Source of the DNA: Alphaproteobacteria bacterium
GTDB taxonomy: Bacteria > Pseudomonadota > Alphaproteobacteria > CAAHEQ01 > UBA3637
DNA length: 57,215 nucleotides
NCBI GenBank assembly: GCA_017559525.1
Contig: JAFYRI010000008.1
Span: forward strand, 1-57,215
Direction: 5' to 3'
A model generated the notes under the pieces. It was given only the letters and a program-made list of their open reading frames with translations. It had not been told where the DNA came from and ran no database searches. This document shows positions 27,596 to 37,619 of the stretch, in pieces (position 1 is the first letter of the stretch; each line of letters begins with the position of its first letter). Made by a program: the position numbers and the translations under genes.

Positions 27596-28254
27596 TTAAT
27601 GGATTTTTATCGCTGATAAAGTGGCCGATTGCCTTTTTGATGATTTTAATGATTATGCCTGCAATTCAGTCAATTGAAGTTGTTATTTCTCAAGGCGTTA
27701 ATGCCTATGTGATGCTTTGGTTTGCTTTGCCTTTTGTGGTGACAAGTATTGCATTTTTTATGTTGCCTTTTTTGAGTGGTAGTTTTTTGGCAATTATGGA
27801 ACACGAATTGACGCATATGTTGTTTGCTATTTTGACTGGTCATAAACCAGTTGATTTAGAAGTGAATCAAAATAAAGGTGGTTATTTGGCTTTTCAGGGG
27901 GAAGGTAATTGGTTGATTGCATTAGCTCCGTATTTTTTTCCAACATTTGCAGTAGTTGTTATGTTATCAAGTTTAGTATATATGGGAATGGGGAAGCCAT
28001 TGCCAGATCTTTATTGGGCTATATTTGGAACGATGTGCGGATATCATTTAGTTTCAACTATTTTAGAAATTCATCCTCAGCAGACGGATTTTAAATCTGC
28101 TGGGTATATATTTACAATTGCGTTTTTGCCAGGGATAAATTTGATTGTTTATGGACTTTTGTTGGCTTATGCGTGTGCTGGTTGGTCTGGTATACCTTCA
28201 TTTATGTCATTATTAATGCAGCATACTATCGAATTTATTGGGCGACTAATATAA
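27592..28254 (+). CDS. Polytopic membrane protein with HExxH motif (M50-like)
   Basis: This 220-residue protein has about six hydrophobic segments. The second carries EHELTH (residues about 70-75), the zinc-binding HExxH pattern of membrane metallopeptidases, set at the end of a hydrophobic stretch as in M50/DUF3267-type proteins. A conserved PYFFPTFAV segment and an HPQQTDF motif in a later segment could supply a further ligand. Proteolytic activity is inference. Coupling to the secreted DUF3108 gene by a 4-nt overlap suggests a shared envelope role. Confidence 0.7.
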   Translation: MINGFLSLIKWPIAFLMILMIMPAIQSIEVVISQGVNAYVMLWFALPFVVTSIAFFMLPFLSGSFLAIMEHELTHMLFAILTGHKPVDLEVNQNKGGYLAFQGEGNWLIALAPYFFPTFAVVVMLSSLVYMGMGKPLPDLYWAIFGTMCGYHLVSTILEIHPQQTDFKSAGYIFTIAFLPGINLIVYGLLLAYACAGWSGIPSFMSLLMQHTIEFIGRLI

Positions 28255-28280
28255 ATAAAAAATATTTTCAATAATAATGC

Positions 28281-28309
28281 TTGATTTTTACCTGAATTTG
28301 GAGTACTCT
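28281..28309 (+). promoter_or_regulatory. Candidate promoter of aspS
   Basis: TTGATT (28281-28286) and TACTCT (28304-28309) are 17 bp apart, 32 bp ahead of aspS. Confidence 0.5.
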
Positions 28310-28341
28310 GTGCCGAGTTTTAAACTATAGGAGAATTTTAT

Positions 28342-30108
28342 ATGCATCAATATCGTTCACATACTTGTGGTGCCCTGCGTTCAGATGATGCGGGACAAGT
28401 GGTAAAATTATCTGGTTGGGTTCATCGTAAACGTGACCACGGAAACTTGTTGTTTGTGGATTTACGTGATAATTACGGTATTACACAATGCGTTGTGGAT
28501 ACAGCTTCTGCTAGTTTCGGCGTTTTAGAAAAGGTTCGTCCAGAATCTGTTGTTACTATTTCTGGTCAAGTTGTGAAACGTGATAGCGCAACAGTTAATC
28601 CTAAGATGTCAACCGGTGAAATTGAAGTCGTTGTTTCAAATGTTGAAATTCAATCAATGGCCGAAGTATTGCCAATGCAAGTTGTGGCCGAAACGGCTGA
28701 TTTATCCGAAGAGCAACGGTTGACATATCGTTTTTTGGATTTGCGTCGTGAAAAACCACACGCTAATATTTTGCTCAGAAATAAATTTATTCAATCTATT
28801 CGTCGTCGTATGTGGGATGCTGGATTTAGTGAATTCCAAACACCAATTTTGACGGCTTCTTCTCCGGAAGGCGCTCGAGACTTTTTGGTGCCAAGTCGGT
28901 TGCATCATGGTAAATTTTATGCTTTGCCACAAGCTCCACAACAATTTAAACAATTATTAATGGTTGCTGGTTTTGATCGTTACTTCCAAGTAGCTCCATG
29001 TTTTCGTGATGAAGATGCTCGTGCAGATCGCAGTCCTGGTGAATTCTATCAATTAGATATTGAAATGTCTTTTGTAACGCAAGAGGAAATCTTTGCAACG
29101 GTCGAACCGATTATCCACGGATTATTTACGGAATTTGCTCCGAATAGCGAGGTTTCTCCGGCTCCGTTTATTCAAATTCCGTTTGCCGAGTCCATGATGA
29201 AATATGGTACGGATAAACCGGATTTGCGTAACCCATTAATTATTCGAGATGTCTCTGATATTTTTGATGGTTCATCTTTTGGCTTGTTCGCTAAAACAGT
29301 GGCCGAAGGTGGTTTTGTTCGTGCTATTAAAACAACTGGTACAGCCTCTAAACCTCGTAGTTGGTTCGATAAAATGAATGGTTTTGCTGTTGAACAAGGT
29401 ATGGGTGGTTTGGGTTATATGTCTATTGCCGCTGATGGTAATAAAGGACCAATTGCCAAAAACTTGGATGCGGATCGCATTCCAACATTAATTGAACGCA
29501 TGGGCGCTAAAGAAGGTGATAGTATCTTCTTTATTTGTGGTCGCGGTTTGAAAACTGTTAAATTCACAGGTGCCGTTCGCAACATGTTGGGTAATGAATT
29601 AGAGTTAATTGATAAAAATAAATTCATTTTCTGTTGGATTGTGGATTTCCCAATGTATGAAGAAAATGAAACAACTGGTGCAGTTGAATTCTCCCATAAC
29701 CCATTCTCAATGCCAATTGGTGGTATGGAAGTGTTGAAAACAGCTAATCCGTTAGATATTAAAGCTCACCAATTTGATATGGTGTTAAATGGTATTGAAA
29801 TCTTATCTGGTGCAATCCGTAACCACTTACCAGAAGTAATGTATAAAGCTTTTGAAATTGCTGGTTATGGTCCAGAAGTTGTGGAAGCTAAATTTGCTGG
29901 TATGCTCAATGCCTTTAAATACGGCGCCCCTCCACACGGTGGTTGTGCTTTTGGTATTGATCGTTTGGTTATGTTGTTGACAGACGAAGATTACATTCGT
30001 GAAGTCATTGCTTTCCCGCTCAACCAACAAGGTATGGATTTGATGATGAAAGCTCCAACCGAAGTAACTGAACAACAACTTCGTGAAGTTCATATTAAAA
30101 TTCGATAA
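28342..30108 (+). CDS. aspS: Aspartyl-tRNA synthetase
   Basis: This class II synthetase charges tRNA-Asp, and possibly also tRNA-Asn if an amidotransferase pathway is present. The 588-residue bacterial form has the anticodon OB fold ([22 protein letters not shown]) and motif 2 in [21 protein letters not shown]. The bacterial GAD insertion lies at about residues 290-420. Motif 3 is [15 protein letters not shown]. An AGGAG ribosome site and a terminator frame a single-gene unit. Confidence 0.97.
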   Translation: MHQYRSHTCGALRSDDAGQVVKLSGWVHRKRDHGNLLFVDLRDNYGITQCVVDTASASFGVLEKVRPESVVTISGQVVKRDSATVNPKMSTGEIEVVVSNVEIQSMAEVLPMQVVAETADLSEEQRLTYRFLDLRREKPHANILLRNKFIQSIRRRMWDAGFSEFQTPILTASSPEGARDFLVPSRLHHGKFYALPQAPQQFKQLLMVAGFDRYFQVAPCFRDEDARADRSPGEFYQLDIEMSFVTQEEIFATVEPIIHGLFTEFAPNSEVSPAPFIQIPFAESMMKYGTDKPDLRNPLIIRDVSDIFDGSSFGLFAKTVAEGGFVRAIKTTGTASKPRSWFDKMNGFAVEQGMGGLGYMSIAADGNKGPIAKNLDADRIPTLIERMGAKEGDSIFFICGRGLKTVKFTGAVRNMLGNELELIDKNKFIFCWIVDFPMYEENETTGAVEFSHNPFSMPIGGMEVLKTANPLDIKAHQFDMVLNGIEILSGAIRNHLPEVMYKAFEIAGYGPEVVEAKFAGMLNAFKYGAPPHGGCAFGIDRLVMLLTDEDYIREVIAFPLNQQGMDLMMKAPTEVTEQQLREVHIKIR

Positions 30109-30123
30109 GATTTTAAAGTCTTT

Positions 30124-30157
30124 CAAAAAAAGGTCGCCTTTTCGGCGGCCTTTTTTG
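30124..30157 (+). terminator. Rho-independent terminator of aspS
   Basis: AAAGGTCGCC and GGCGGCCTTT form a 10-bp stem (one wobble) around a short TTTTC loop, followed by Ts. The following stretch up to 30400 holds only the sulP promoter and leader. Confidence 0.85.
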
Positions 30158-30276
30158 ATATAGTATGACAATTATAAATGGTGATATCATTATTGAATAA
30201 AGATGGTGGTTTTATTTAAGATGAAAAGTTGTCACAAAATATTCATAAAAAATATAAAAAAAATAAAATATGCCTA

Positions 30277-30305
30277 TTGACAAACAAAAAAAATGGGCGT
30301 ATTTT
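30277..30305 (+). promoter_or_regulatory. Promoter of the SulP gene
   Basis: TTGACA (30277-30282) and TATTTT (30300-30305) with a 17-bp spacer lie about 95 bp ahead of the start codon. The A/T-rich leader between shows no clear riboswitch. Confidence 0.6.
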
Positions 30306-30400
30306 CCCGTTTATTCAAAAAATAAGTGTTTAAAAAAGTTGGGCGTTATGTGCGTCAGAAAGTTTTTTTAAATTTAAAATAAAATGGGGAATAGGGCTAA

Positions 30401-32122
30401 ATGATTAAATCAAATATTGAAAAATTTAAAAAGTTTTTAAAGAAAAATTTTACACCAAAATTAATGGAAGTAATGAAAAAACGCTATACAAAAACGGATT
30501 TTCGTCGTGATGCAATTGCAGCATTAACGGTTGCTGTTGTATCCATTCCATTGGCTATGGCTTTTGCGATTGCTTCGGGTGTTAGTCCGGCTCAAGGGTT
30601 ATATACTGCTATTGTTGCTGGTTTTTTTGTGTCATTATTAGGTGGTTCCAGATATCAAATTGGTGGACCGACTGGTGCATTTATCATTATCATTTTGGGG
30701 GTTTTGCAACAACACGGATTTGATGGGTTGTTGGTAACTATGATTATGGCCGGTTTGATTTTAATCGTTGCTGGTTTTTTAAGATTGGGTACTTATATTA
30801 AATACATTCCATATCCGGTTGTGACAGGTTTTACAGCTGGTATTGGTGTTATTTTGATTTCTACACAAATTAAAGATTTATTCGGTTTGTCATTAGAGGT
30901 TCCTGCTCCATTTGTTGCTAAATGGGTAGCTTATTTTAAAAATATAGGAACAATGAATTGGTGTACAGTATTTATTAGTGTAGTAGCTTTTTCTTCCATT
31001 ATGATAATAAAAAAACGTTGGCCTAAAAGTCCATTTTACTTAATCAGTGTTATTTTATCTACATTATTTGTTGTGATTTTCTCATTACCGGTAGATACAA
31101 TTGGTAGTAAATTTGGGGAGGTACCACATTTTTTACCTGCACCAAGTTTACCTTCTATAGATATTAGTGACTTTTTTAGCTTATTGCCAAGTGCTTTTAC
31201 TATTGCCTTTTTAGCAGGTATTGAATCATTACTCAGTGCCAAAGTTGTTGATGGTATGAGTGGTGATAACCATAACCCAAATGCTGAATTAATTGCTCAA
31301 GGAACAGCCAACATTGCCAGCGCATGTTTTATGGGATTGCCAGCAACTGGCGCTATTGCTAGAACGGCTACGAACTATAAGGCAAATGCTTATTCTCCTG
31401 TGGCTGGTATTTTACATACGGTTTTCATTTTGTTGTTCATGGTTGCTTTGGCTTCGGTCGCTGGATTTATTCCATTGGCTTGCTTATCCGTTGTAATGAT
31501 TATTATCGGTTGGAATATGCTCAGTCTTGATAAAATGTATAAATTAATGAAGGCTCCTCGAGGAGATAGAAATACACTTATCGTGACATTTTTGTTAACG
31601 GTATTAGTTGATTTAAATACTGCTATTTCTGTTGGATTTATTATGGCAGCTGTTATTTTTATGCATCGTATGAGCCATCAAATTGCTGTTGCTAATGATG
31701 ACAAATTATCTAAAGAAAAATTAGGTGGGCAAAATATCAGCGATAATTTATCTCATCAAGGTATTGTTGCTTTCCGAGTATCTGGTCCCTTATTTTTTGG
31801 TGGGGTTAGCGAGGTTTCTCAATTTTTTGCTCAATTAAAAACACCTCCTCGTATTTTAATTTTACGTATGGGACAAGTGCCAATGGTAGATGCTAGTGGT
31901 GCAAACTTGATTGCTGAGTTTGTGAAAAAACTGAAAAGCCAAGGCACTAAAGTTATTATCTGTAATATCAAAAAACAACCGAGAGATGTATTGCATACAG
32001 CATTATTACAAGAACATATTGATTGGAAAACATTGTCTGTGGCAAGAGATTTCCAAACAGCAGTTAAAATAGCTAGTCGATATGTGCGGTTGAATCCATT
32101 GCCAGCAGTTGAAAATAAATAA
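30401..32122 (+). CDS. SulP-family anion transporter with STAS domain
   Basis: SulP (SLC26-like) proteins move sulfate, bicarbonate or dicarboxylates across the inner membrane. The 573-residue protein has a membrane domain of about 12-14 segments. The signature VAVVSIPLAMAFAIASGVSP is near residue 45-65 and GLYTAIVAGFFVSLLGGSRYQIGGPTGAF follows. The C-terminal STAS domain (about 440-565) has LILRMGQVPMVDASGANLI. The substrate cannot be read from sequence: sulfate and bicarbonate members look alike. It is a single-gene unit with its own promoter and terminator. Confidence 0.93.
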   Translation: MIKSNIEKFKKFLKKNFTPKLMEVMKKRYTKTDFRRDAIAALTVAVVSIPLAMAFAIASGVSPAQGLYTAIVAGFFVSLLGGSRYQIGGPTGAFIIIILGVLQQHGFDGLLVTMIMAGLILIVAGFLRLGTYIKYIPYPVVTGFTAGIGVILISTQIKDLFGLSLEVPAPFVAKWVAYFKNIGTMNWCTVFISVVAFSSIMIIKKRWPKSPFYLISVILSTLFVVIFSLPVDTIGSKFGEVPHFLPAPSLPSIDISDFFSLLPSAFTIAFLAGIESLLSAKVVDGMSGDNHNPNAELIAQGTANIASACFMGLPATGAIARTATNYKANAYSPVAGILHTVFILLFMVALASVAGFIPLACLSVVMIIIGWNMLSLDKMYKLMKAPRGDRNTLIVTFLLTVLVDLNTAISVGFIMAAVIFMHRMSHQIAVANDDKLSKEKLGGQNISDNLSHQGIVAFRVSGPLFFGGVSEVSQFFAQLKTPPRILILRMGQVPMVDASGANLIAEFVKKLKSQGTKVIICNIKKQPRDVLHTALLQEHIDWKTLSVARDFQTAVKIASRYVRLNPLPAVENK

Positions 32123-32144
32123 GAAGTGCTGGTAATATAAAGTA

Positions 32145-32175
32145 GGGGGCTATTTATCGCCCCCTTATATTTTTA
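32145..32175 (+). terminator. Terminator after the SulP gene
   Basis: GGGGGC (32145-32150) and GCCCCC (32159-32164) form a perfect stem with an 8-nt loop, then a T-rich run. Confidence 0.8.
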
Positions 32176-32296
32176 AAGGTTTTTAAGTAAATTATTAGTT
32201 TATTAGAATATGGAAGAATAGTTAATAGGTAGTGTTATTCTTCTCTAAAAAGATTAACTTATTTTATATAAAATAAATCTTTATGTATATATTAAA

Positions 32297-32317
32297 AGCC
32301 CCTTTTCAAAAGGGGCT
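32297..32317 (-). terminator. Terminator of valS (possibly bidirectional)
   Basis: AGCCCCTT (32297-32304) and AAGGGGCT (32310-32317) form an 8-bp stem. On the reverse strand it is followed by TTTTAATATA, about 40 bp past the valS stop; on the plus strand GTTTTTG follows. Confidence 0.75.
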
Positions 32318-32355
32318 GTTTTTGTTATATATTTTTCAATATATTCAATATGTTT

Positions 32356-35001
32356 TTATAAACCCGCGATTCGGTCAAAAGCCTCTTGCAATTTCTTCAT
32401 AGAATCTTGCGCTTCGGCTAAGGATGCACGTTTGTCATTAATGACTTTTTCTGGCGCTTTGGATACAAAGGCTTCATTAGCAAGTTGTCCCAATGTGCGT
32501 TCAATAAAGCCAGATAAAGCATCCATTTCTTTTGTTAAACGCATTTTTTCTTTATCCACATCAATTAAACCTTCAAGTGGAATCATGATAATCATACCAT
32601 CATAAACGGTAGATACAGCACCTTTCAACGGTTCAGTGACAAAATCAATTTCTTCCACTCTGGATAAGAATGAAATCATTTGAGTAAATTCGCCAATCAA
32701 ACCACGTTGTTCGTCAGTGGCTTCTTGAATACGGATTTTAATTTTGGCACCGGCAGAAATATTCATTTCACTGCGTACTGAACGAATAGCCGAGACCATA
32801 TTGATGGCCCAATCCACTTTGCGTGTTTCGACCGCATTTTCATATTCGGCAACATTCGGCCAATTTGACGCCATTAACATTTCAGAACGCTCGGCTGTTT
32901 TATCCCACAATTCTTCGGTAATAAATGGCATAAACGGATGTAACAGTCCCAAAATTTTATCAAATACGAAAGCCATTGTGGAACGCGTTTCCTTTTTGGC
33001 TGTTTCGCTGTCGCCATAGAATACAGGTTTTGCCATTTCCAAATACCAGTCACAGAATACGCCCCATACAAAGTGGTATGCTGTTTGTGTAGCATCATTA
33101 AAACTGTAAGTTTCAATGGCATTAGAAATTTCTTTTTCTGCTTCAGATAATTTTGTAATAATCCAAGCGTTCATTGGTAATTTTACACCAGCAGGATGAT
33201 AATCTTCGGCGACTTTACAATCATTCATTTCACAGAATTTTGCACTGTTCCATAATTTTGTGGCAAAGTTACGGTAAGCTTCTACACGAGAATCACCAAT
33301 TAAAACATCACGACCTGTACCAGCTTGTACTAATAAACTCATACGTAAAGCATCTGCGCCATATTTTGCAATCATTTCCAATGGATCAATACCATTGTTT
33401 TTGGATTTGCTCATTTTTTGGCCTTTTTCATCGCGTACCAAACCATGGAAACAGATTTCTTTAAATGGAATTTCTTCCATAGCATACAAAGACATCATCA
33501 TCATTCTGGCAACCCAGAAGAAAATAATATCAAAACCTGTTACCAATACGGATGTTGGATAGTATCGTTTTAAGTATTCATCATTTTCATTTGGCCATCC
33601 CATTGTTGAAAAGGCCCACAAACCAGAAGAAAACCAAGTATCCAATACATCAGAGTCACGACGCAATACAGTTTCTTCACCATAATGTTTCGTGGCTTCA
33701 ATTTTTGCCTCTAATTCAGTTTCTTCACAGAAAATATGACCATCTGGACCATACCAAACCGGAACTTGGTGTCCCCACCATAATTGACGAGAAATACACC
33801 ATGGTTGCAAATTACGCATCCATTCATAATAGGTGTTTTTCATATTTTCCGGATACATCTTAACTTGTCCGTCTTCAACGGCTTCTAAAGCACGACGGCC
33901 GATTTCTTTTGTATCCACAAACCATTGGTCTGTCAAATATGGTTCAATAACAACCCCCGTTCTATCACCATATGGAATAGTCATTGGATTGGGTTCTTCT
34001 TTAACATACAATCCCAATTCTTTAATACGTTCCAATACCTTCATACGAGCTGTCATTGTATCCATACCTTGGAATTCGGCTGGTACATTTTCATTTAATC
34101 TGGCATTTACATCCAAAATATTAATCATTGGCAAGTTGTGACGACGACCAACTTCAAAGTCATTAAAGTCATGAGCCGGAGTAATTTTTACAGCGCCGGT
34201 ACCTTTTTCCGGATCGGCGTGTTCATCGGCGACCACAGGAATAGGGCGGTTAACAATCGGCAAGATAACATTTTTACCGATAATGTCTTTATATCTTTCA
34301 TCTTCGGCAGAAACAGCCACAGCTGTATCACCAAAGAATGTTTCCGGACGTGTTGTGGCAACAGTAATAAAGCGACCTGGTTCATTTTCAACAGGATAGT
34401 TCATATACCACATTGTTCCAACAGTTTCTTTTTGAATAACTTCTAAGTCAGAAACGGCTGTTTGTAATTTGGAATCCCAGTTAACAAGGCGTTTATCTTT
34501 ATAAATTAATCCATCTTTGAACATTTTAACAAAGATTTTACGAACGGCTGCGGATAAACCTTCATCCATTGTAAAACGTGTTCTATCCCAATCACAACTG
34601 GCACCCAAAGCTTTTAATTGGTTGATGATTTGACCACCAGATTTTTCTTTCCATTCCCAAACTTTTTCAATAAATTTTTCACGGCCGAAATCATGACGGG
34701 ATTTACCTTCTTTAGCTAGCAATTTTTCCACAACAACTTGTGTGGCGATACCAGCATGGTCCATACCTGGTTGCCACAAAACATCAAATCCCTTCATGCG
34801 TTTATAACGGCACAAAACATCTTGGATTGAGTTATCCAAAGCGTGTCCCATATGCAAAACACCAGTTACGTTTGGTGGAGGAATAATGATGGAAAAGGCC
34901 GGTTTTCCGGATTGTGGCTGAGCCGCAAATAAGTTATTTTGTTGCCATTTTTTAAAGATTTCTGCTTCGGCTGTTGCCGGATTAAATTGCTTATCTAACA
35001 T
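32356..35001 (-). CDS. valS: Valyl-tRNA synthetase
   Basis: This class I synthetase charges tRNA-Val and edits mischarged Thr. The 881-residue protein has the HIGH-type motif PPPNVTGVLHMGHALDNS (about residue 40), the CP1 editing domain with TTRPETFFGDTAV, WSSG-type DVLDTWFSSGLWAF, and the KMSKS motif in GQKMSKSKNNGIDP. The C-terminal coiled-coil arm is typical of bacterial ValRS. Reading direction is opposite to both flanking genes. Confidence 0.97.
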   Translation of the reverse strand: MLDKQFNPATAEAEIFKKWQQNNLFAAQPQSGKPAFSIIIPPPNVTGVLHMGHALDNSIQDVLCRYKRMKGFDVLWQPGMDHAGIATQVVVEKLLAKEGKSRHDFGREKFIEKVWEWKEKSGGQIINQLKALGASCDWDRTRFTMDEGLSAAVRKIFVKMFKDGLIYKDKRLVNWDSKLQTAVSDLEVIQKETVGTMWYMNYPVENEPGRFITVATTRPETFFGDTAVAVSAEDERYKDIIGKNVILPIVNRPIPVVADEHADPEKGTGAVKITPAHDFNDFEVGRRHNLPMINILDVNARLNENVPAEFQGMDTMTARMKVLERIKELGLYVKEEPNPMTIPYGDRTGVVIEPYLTDQWFVDTKEIGRRALEAVEDGQVKMYPENMKNTYYEWMRNLQPWCISRQLWWGHQVPVWYGPDGHIFCEETELEAKIEATKHYGEETVLRRDSDVLDTWFSSGLWAFSTMGWPNENDEYLKRYYPTSVLVTGFDIIFFWVARMMMMSLYAMEEIPFKEICFHGLVRDEKGQKMSKSKNNGIDPLEMIAKYGADALRMSLLVQAGTGRDVLIGDSRVEAYRNFATKLWNSAKFCEMNDCKVAEDYHPAGVKLPMNAWIITKLSEAEKEISNAIETYSFNDATQTAYHFVWGVFCDWYLEMAKPVFYGDSETAKKETRSTMAFVFDKILGLLHPFMPFITEELWDKTAERSEMLMASNWPNVAEYENAVETRKVDWAINMVSAIRSVRSEMNISAGAKIKIRIQEATDEQRGLIGEFTQMISFLSRVEEIDFVTEPLKGAVSTVYDGMIIMIPLEGLIDVDKEKMRLTKEMDALSGFIERTLGQLANEAFVSKAPEKVINDKRASLAEAQDSMKKLQEAFDRIAGL

Positions 35002-35128
35002 GTTATATCCCTTTAAATTAAACCAATGGGCTAAAGTTTACTAAAAAAACATATAAAATGCAAGCAAGAATTTCATTTATTTTACTTTAATCTTGACAAA
35101 ATTGAAAAATAAAACCATTCTTTTGTGT

Positions 35129-35680
35129 ATGAAAAAATATATTGCATCCTTTTTACTTATAATATTGTGTTCTATCGGTCCGGCTTATGCCTTAGAATGG
35201 CAAAGTATATGGAGTGGTTTTAAAGTAAATATATCTAACACGTTTTGTTCGAATAAATATGAATTATATGTGCCGATTCGGACATGGCATAATCGATGGA
35301 CGTATGATAGGGATAACATTAAAGGGTACAATGAACGTCCTTGGGGTGGTGGATTGGGTCAATACTATATAGATGATAAAGGTAATCAACATTCATTATA
35401 CACAATGGTTTTTAAAGATTCTCATAATGATTTTGAACCAATTGCTGGATATGCGTGGCAAAAAAACTGGCGATTGGATGAAGCTGGTTATTGGAAAATA
35501 GGTGCAGGATTTACCGTTTTTATCACTGCCAGATCTGATTTTGATTATATGCCGTTTCCTGGCGTGTTGCCATTGTTGGCTCTTGAATACAAACAAGTTG
35601 CTATTCAAGGGGCCTACGTTCCCGGTTTTTCCAGAAATTCCGGAAATGTAGCATTGATTTGGGCTAAATTGAAATTTTAG
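35129..35680 (+). CDS. pagP: Lipid A palmitoyltransferase PagP
   Basis: PagP is an eight-stranded outer-membrane barrel that moves palmitate from phospholipid to lipid A, giving resistance to antimicrobial peptides. The 183-residue protein has a signal peptide (about 1-21, ending PAYA). It matches the E. coli family closely: YVPIRTWHNRW with catalytic H54, YNERPWGGGLG, and FKDSHNDFEPIAGYAW with catalytic D97 and S98. The end, VALIWAKLKF, fits a barrel C-terminus with terminal Phe. ATG 35129 is preferred over a TTG at 35093 because it gives the clean signal. It indicates an outer membrane with acylated lipid A. Confidence 0.95.
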   Translation: MKKYIASFLLIILCSIGPAYALEWQSIWSGFKVNISNTFCSNKYELYVPIRTWHNRWTYDRDNIKGYNERPWGGGLGQYYIDDKGNQHSLYTMVFKDSHNDFEPIAGYAWQKNWRLDEAGYWKIGAGFTVFITARSDFDYMPFPGVLPLLALEYKQVAIQGAYVPGFSRNSGNVALIWAKLKF

Positions 35681-35695
35681 TTGTTGGTTTTTAGT

Positions 35696-35896
35696 TTATC
35701 CGCCAAGATGTTTGCTAATATAGATGTATATTGTTAATGCAATGGCTAATTGAAAAATGCCAAATAATTTCATTCTATTGAGAGGTAAATTAACAATATT
35801 TTCTGCTATAAAACGCTGTATCCATCCTGGGAATAATAAATAAACAACTCCTCTTAATACAAGTAATAAGACTATAGCATCAAAAAAAGCTTTCAT
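35696..35896 (-). CDS. Small DUF2065-family membrane protein
   Basis: This 66-residue protein has two hydrophobic segments (about 4-22 and 44-62) around a basic loop with FPGWIQRFIAENI. The order and spacing fit DUF2065 (YjeT-like) proteins, which are widespread in proteobacteria and often lie near hflC or purA; neither is here. A clear AAGGAG site supports the start. Function is unknown. Confidence 0.8.
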   Translation of the reverse strand: MKAFFDAIVLLLVLRGVVYLLFPGWIQRFIAENIVNLPLNRMKLFGIFQLAIALTIYIYISKHLGG

Positions 35897-36025
35897 TGTT
35901 TCTCCTTAATTGTTATGGAAAATTATAATAAATATTTACTATATTTGTCAATATCAAATAAGTAGAGAATTGCTAATTTTTTATAAATAGTGTATAATGA
36001 TGTATAGTATAATATGGAGGTTCAT

Positions 36026-36991
36026 ATGGAAATAAATAATGCAGAACAACAACTGTTATTTGGAAAATTGGATGAAATTAAGAAGGAAATAGAGAGTGGT
36101 GTATTCAGTACTTACTCTTCTTCGAATTTTTATGGTAATTTTGTAGAAGGATATGAAACTTTTTTTGATGAGGAAAAAAAACGTCCTCATAAATATTTCA
36201 TGTATGATTATGGTACTAATAATGGTCGGTTTTGTGAATATTCTGATGAAGGACCAGAAAAACAAATGATGACTTATGATTCGGATGGACGTTTGCGTAT
36301 TGAAGATTTTAAAGATGGGTTAATTTATGAAGAGATGAGTTATAAAAACGGCAAAAAAGAAGGTTATTATTTGAAACGTCATCCTAATGGAAAAGTTCAA
36401 GAAGAGGGGTTTTATAAAGATGGTTTAAGACATGGTGAATGTACTGATTATCAATTAGATGGAACTCCTATTAGACACGCAGAATATCAAAATGGTATTT
36501 TAGATGGTAATTGTACGGATTACTATGAAAATGGTAAGATAAAAGAGGTGGTTTCATATAAAAACGGACAAAAAGACGGACTGTGTGATTTATATGATTT
36601 AGATGGAAATATCACGAGTAAATTTTATATTGAAGGGCAAGATCAAGGGAGTTTGCCATCTTTTGAACCATTAGTTTCTACGTTAACACCTTTTTCATTT
36701 GATCAAATTTTATCTTCAGTCGAAAAAATGGATGAAGCAACTGATGAAAAGTCAAAAAGCACATTATCTCAGACACTTTCTTCTTTACAAGAAATTGCAC
36801 AAGCAAGTGTTGAAAAAACTCAAATAGTTATTAATAATGAAAAAATAAACGATGAAGCTTTACAAAATCAAACATTTAAGCGACATTCATCTATACAGGA
36901 TGTAATAGCTCCTTCGGTGCCAAATATTTCACAAAAAGAGCAAGGAATAATTCCTCCTAAAATTATTTTTCCAAGTAAAGATAGTCGATGA
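36026..36991 (+). CDS. MORN-repeat protein (YwqK-like)
   Basis: The GGAGG ribosome site lies inside the codons after an upstream in-frame ATG (36014), so the true start is ATG 36026, giving 321 residues. Residues about 85-205 hold five to six MORN_2-type repeats of about 22 residues, such as NGKVQEEGFYKDGLRHGECT and NGKIKEVVSYKNGQKDGLC. The last ~110 residues are low-complexity, rich in Ser, Glu, Gln and Lys. Proteins of this form are often labelled YwqK-family antitoxin, but no toxin partner is next to it. No signal peptide is seen. The function is unknown. Confidence 0.8.
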   Translation: MEINNAEQQLLFGKLDEIKKEIESGVFSTYSSSNFYGNFVEGYETFFDEEKKRPHKYFMYDYGTNNGRFCEYSDEGPEKQMMTYDSDGRLRIEDFKDGLIYEEMSYKNGKKEGYYLKRHPNGKVQEEGFYKDGLRHGECTDYQLDGTPIRHAEYQNGILDGNCTDYYENGKIKEVVSYKNGQKDGLCDLYDLDGNITSKFYIEGQDQGSLPSFEPLVSTLTPFSFDQILSSVEKMDEATDEKSKSTLSQTLSSLQEIAQASVEKTQIVINNEKINDEALQNQTFKRHSSIQDVIAPSVPNISQKEQGIIPPKIIFPSKDSR

Positions 36992-37066
36992 AAAATTTAA
37001 AAATATTCTTGAAACGTATTTGACTTCATGATATTATGCAACAGCAGATATATGAAAGGTTTTTTT

Positions 37067-37543
37067 ATGAAAAAAATGAATGACATAATGAAGGGTATAT
37101 TAAAAGAAATTGAAACAAAGCCATTTCAACAAATTTTGCCACAAGTGAATAAATTGAAGTACTTATTGAAAGGTGGTAAATGTGATGTAGATGGTCAAAA
37201 TTCAGATGGGGATACCTTGTTGCATATTGTAGTTAAAAGTGGAAATTTAAGGGGGCATAATACAATACAAGAGGGGGAAATGAAGCCAGAAAATATGTTT
37301 GATATAGCTTATTTGACGGGAAGCTTTAACCCCAATCCATTTATTAAAAATAAGAAAGGTATGACACCAAGTATGTTGGCCGCTCATTTAAAATTAACAT
37401 CAGTATGGCAGTTTTTGACTTCTTATGAGCATGTATATAAAGCTAAATATCAAGAAAAAATATTAGAAAAGATTCTTAGTCAAGGTAATAATTTGAATGA
37501 GAAACAAAAGTATTATTTAAAAAAAGTTAGAACACGGTCTTAA
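37067..37543 (+). CDS. Small ankyrin-like protein
   Basis: ATG 37067 is chosen because an AAAGG site precedes it; earlier in-frame ATGs (37028, 37052) have none. The 158-residue product has a helical N-terminus and two ankyrin-like units at about 40-115 (DGDTLLHIVVKSGNLRG and KGMTPSMLAAHLKLTSVW). The end is basic (YYLKKVRTRS). It is one of three ankyrin genes in the window. No signal peptide. Binding partner unknown. Confidence 0.7.
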   Translation: MKKMNDIMKGILKEIETKPFQQILPQVNKLKYLLKGGKCDVDGQNSDGDTLLHIVVKSGNLRGHNTIQEGEMKPENMFDIAYLTGSFNPNPFIKNKKGMTPSMLAAHLKLTSVWQFLTSYEHVYKAKYQEKILEKILSQGNNLNEKQKYYLKKVRTRS

Positions 37544-37619
37544 TAATTATTGAGATAAATTGATGTATTACTTTTTATAAAATTGAAAATATCTCATGTA
37601 AAAGCACTTAATTAACATT

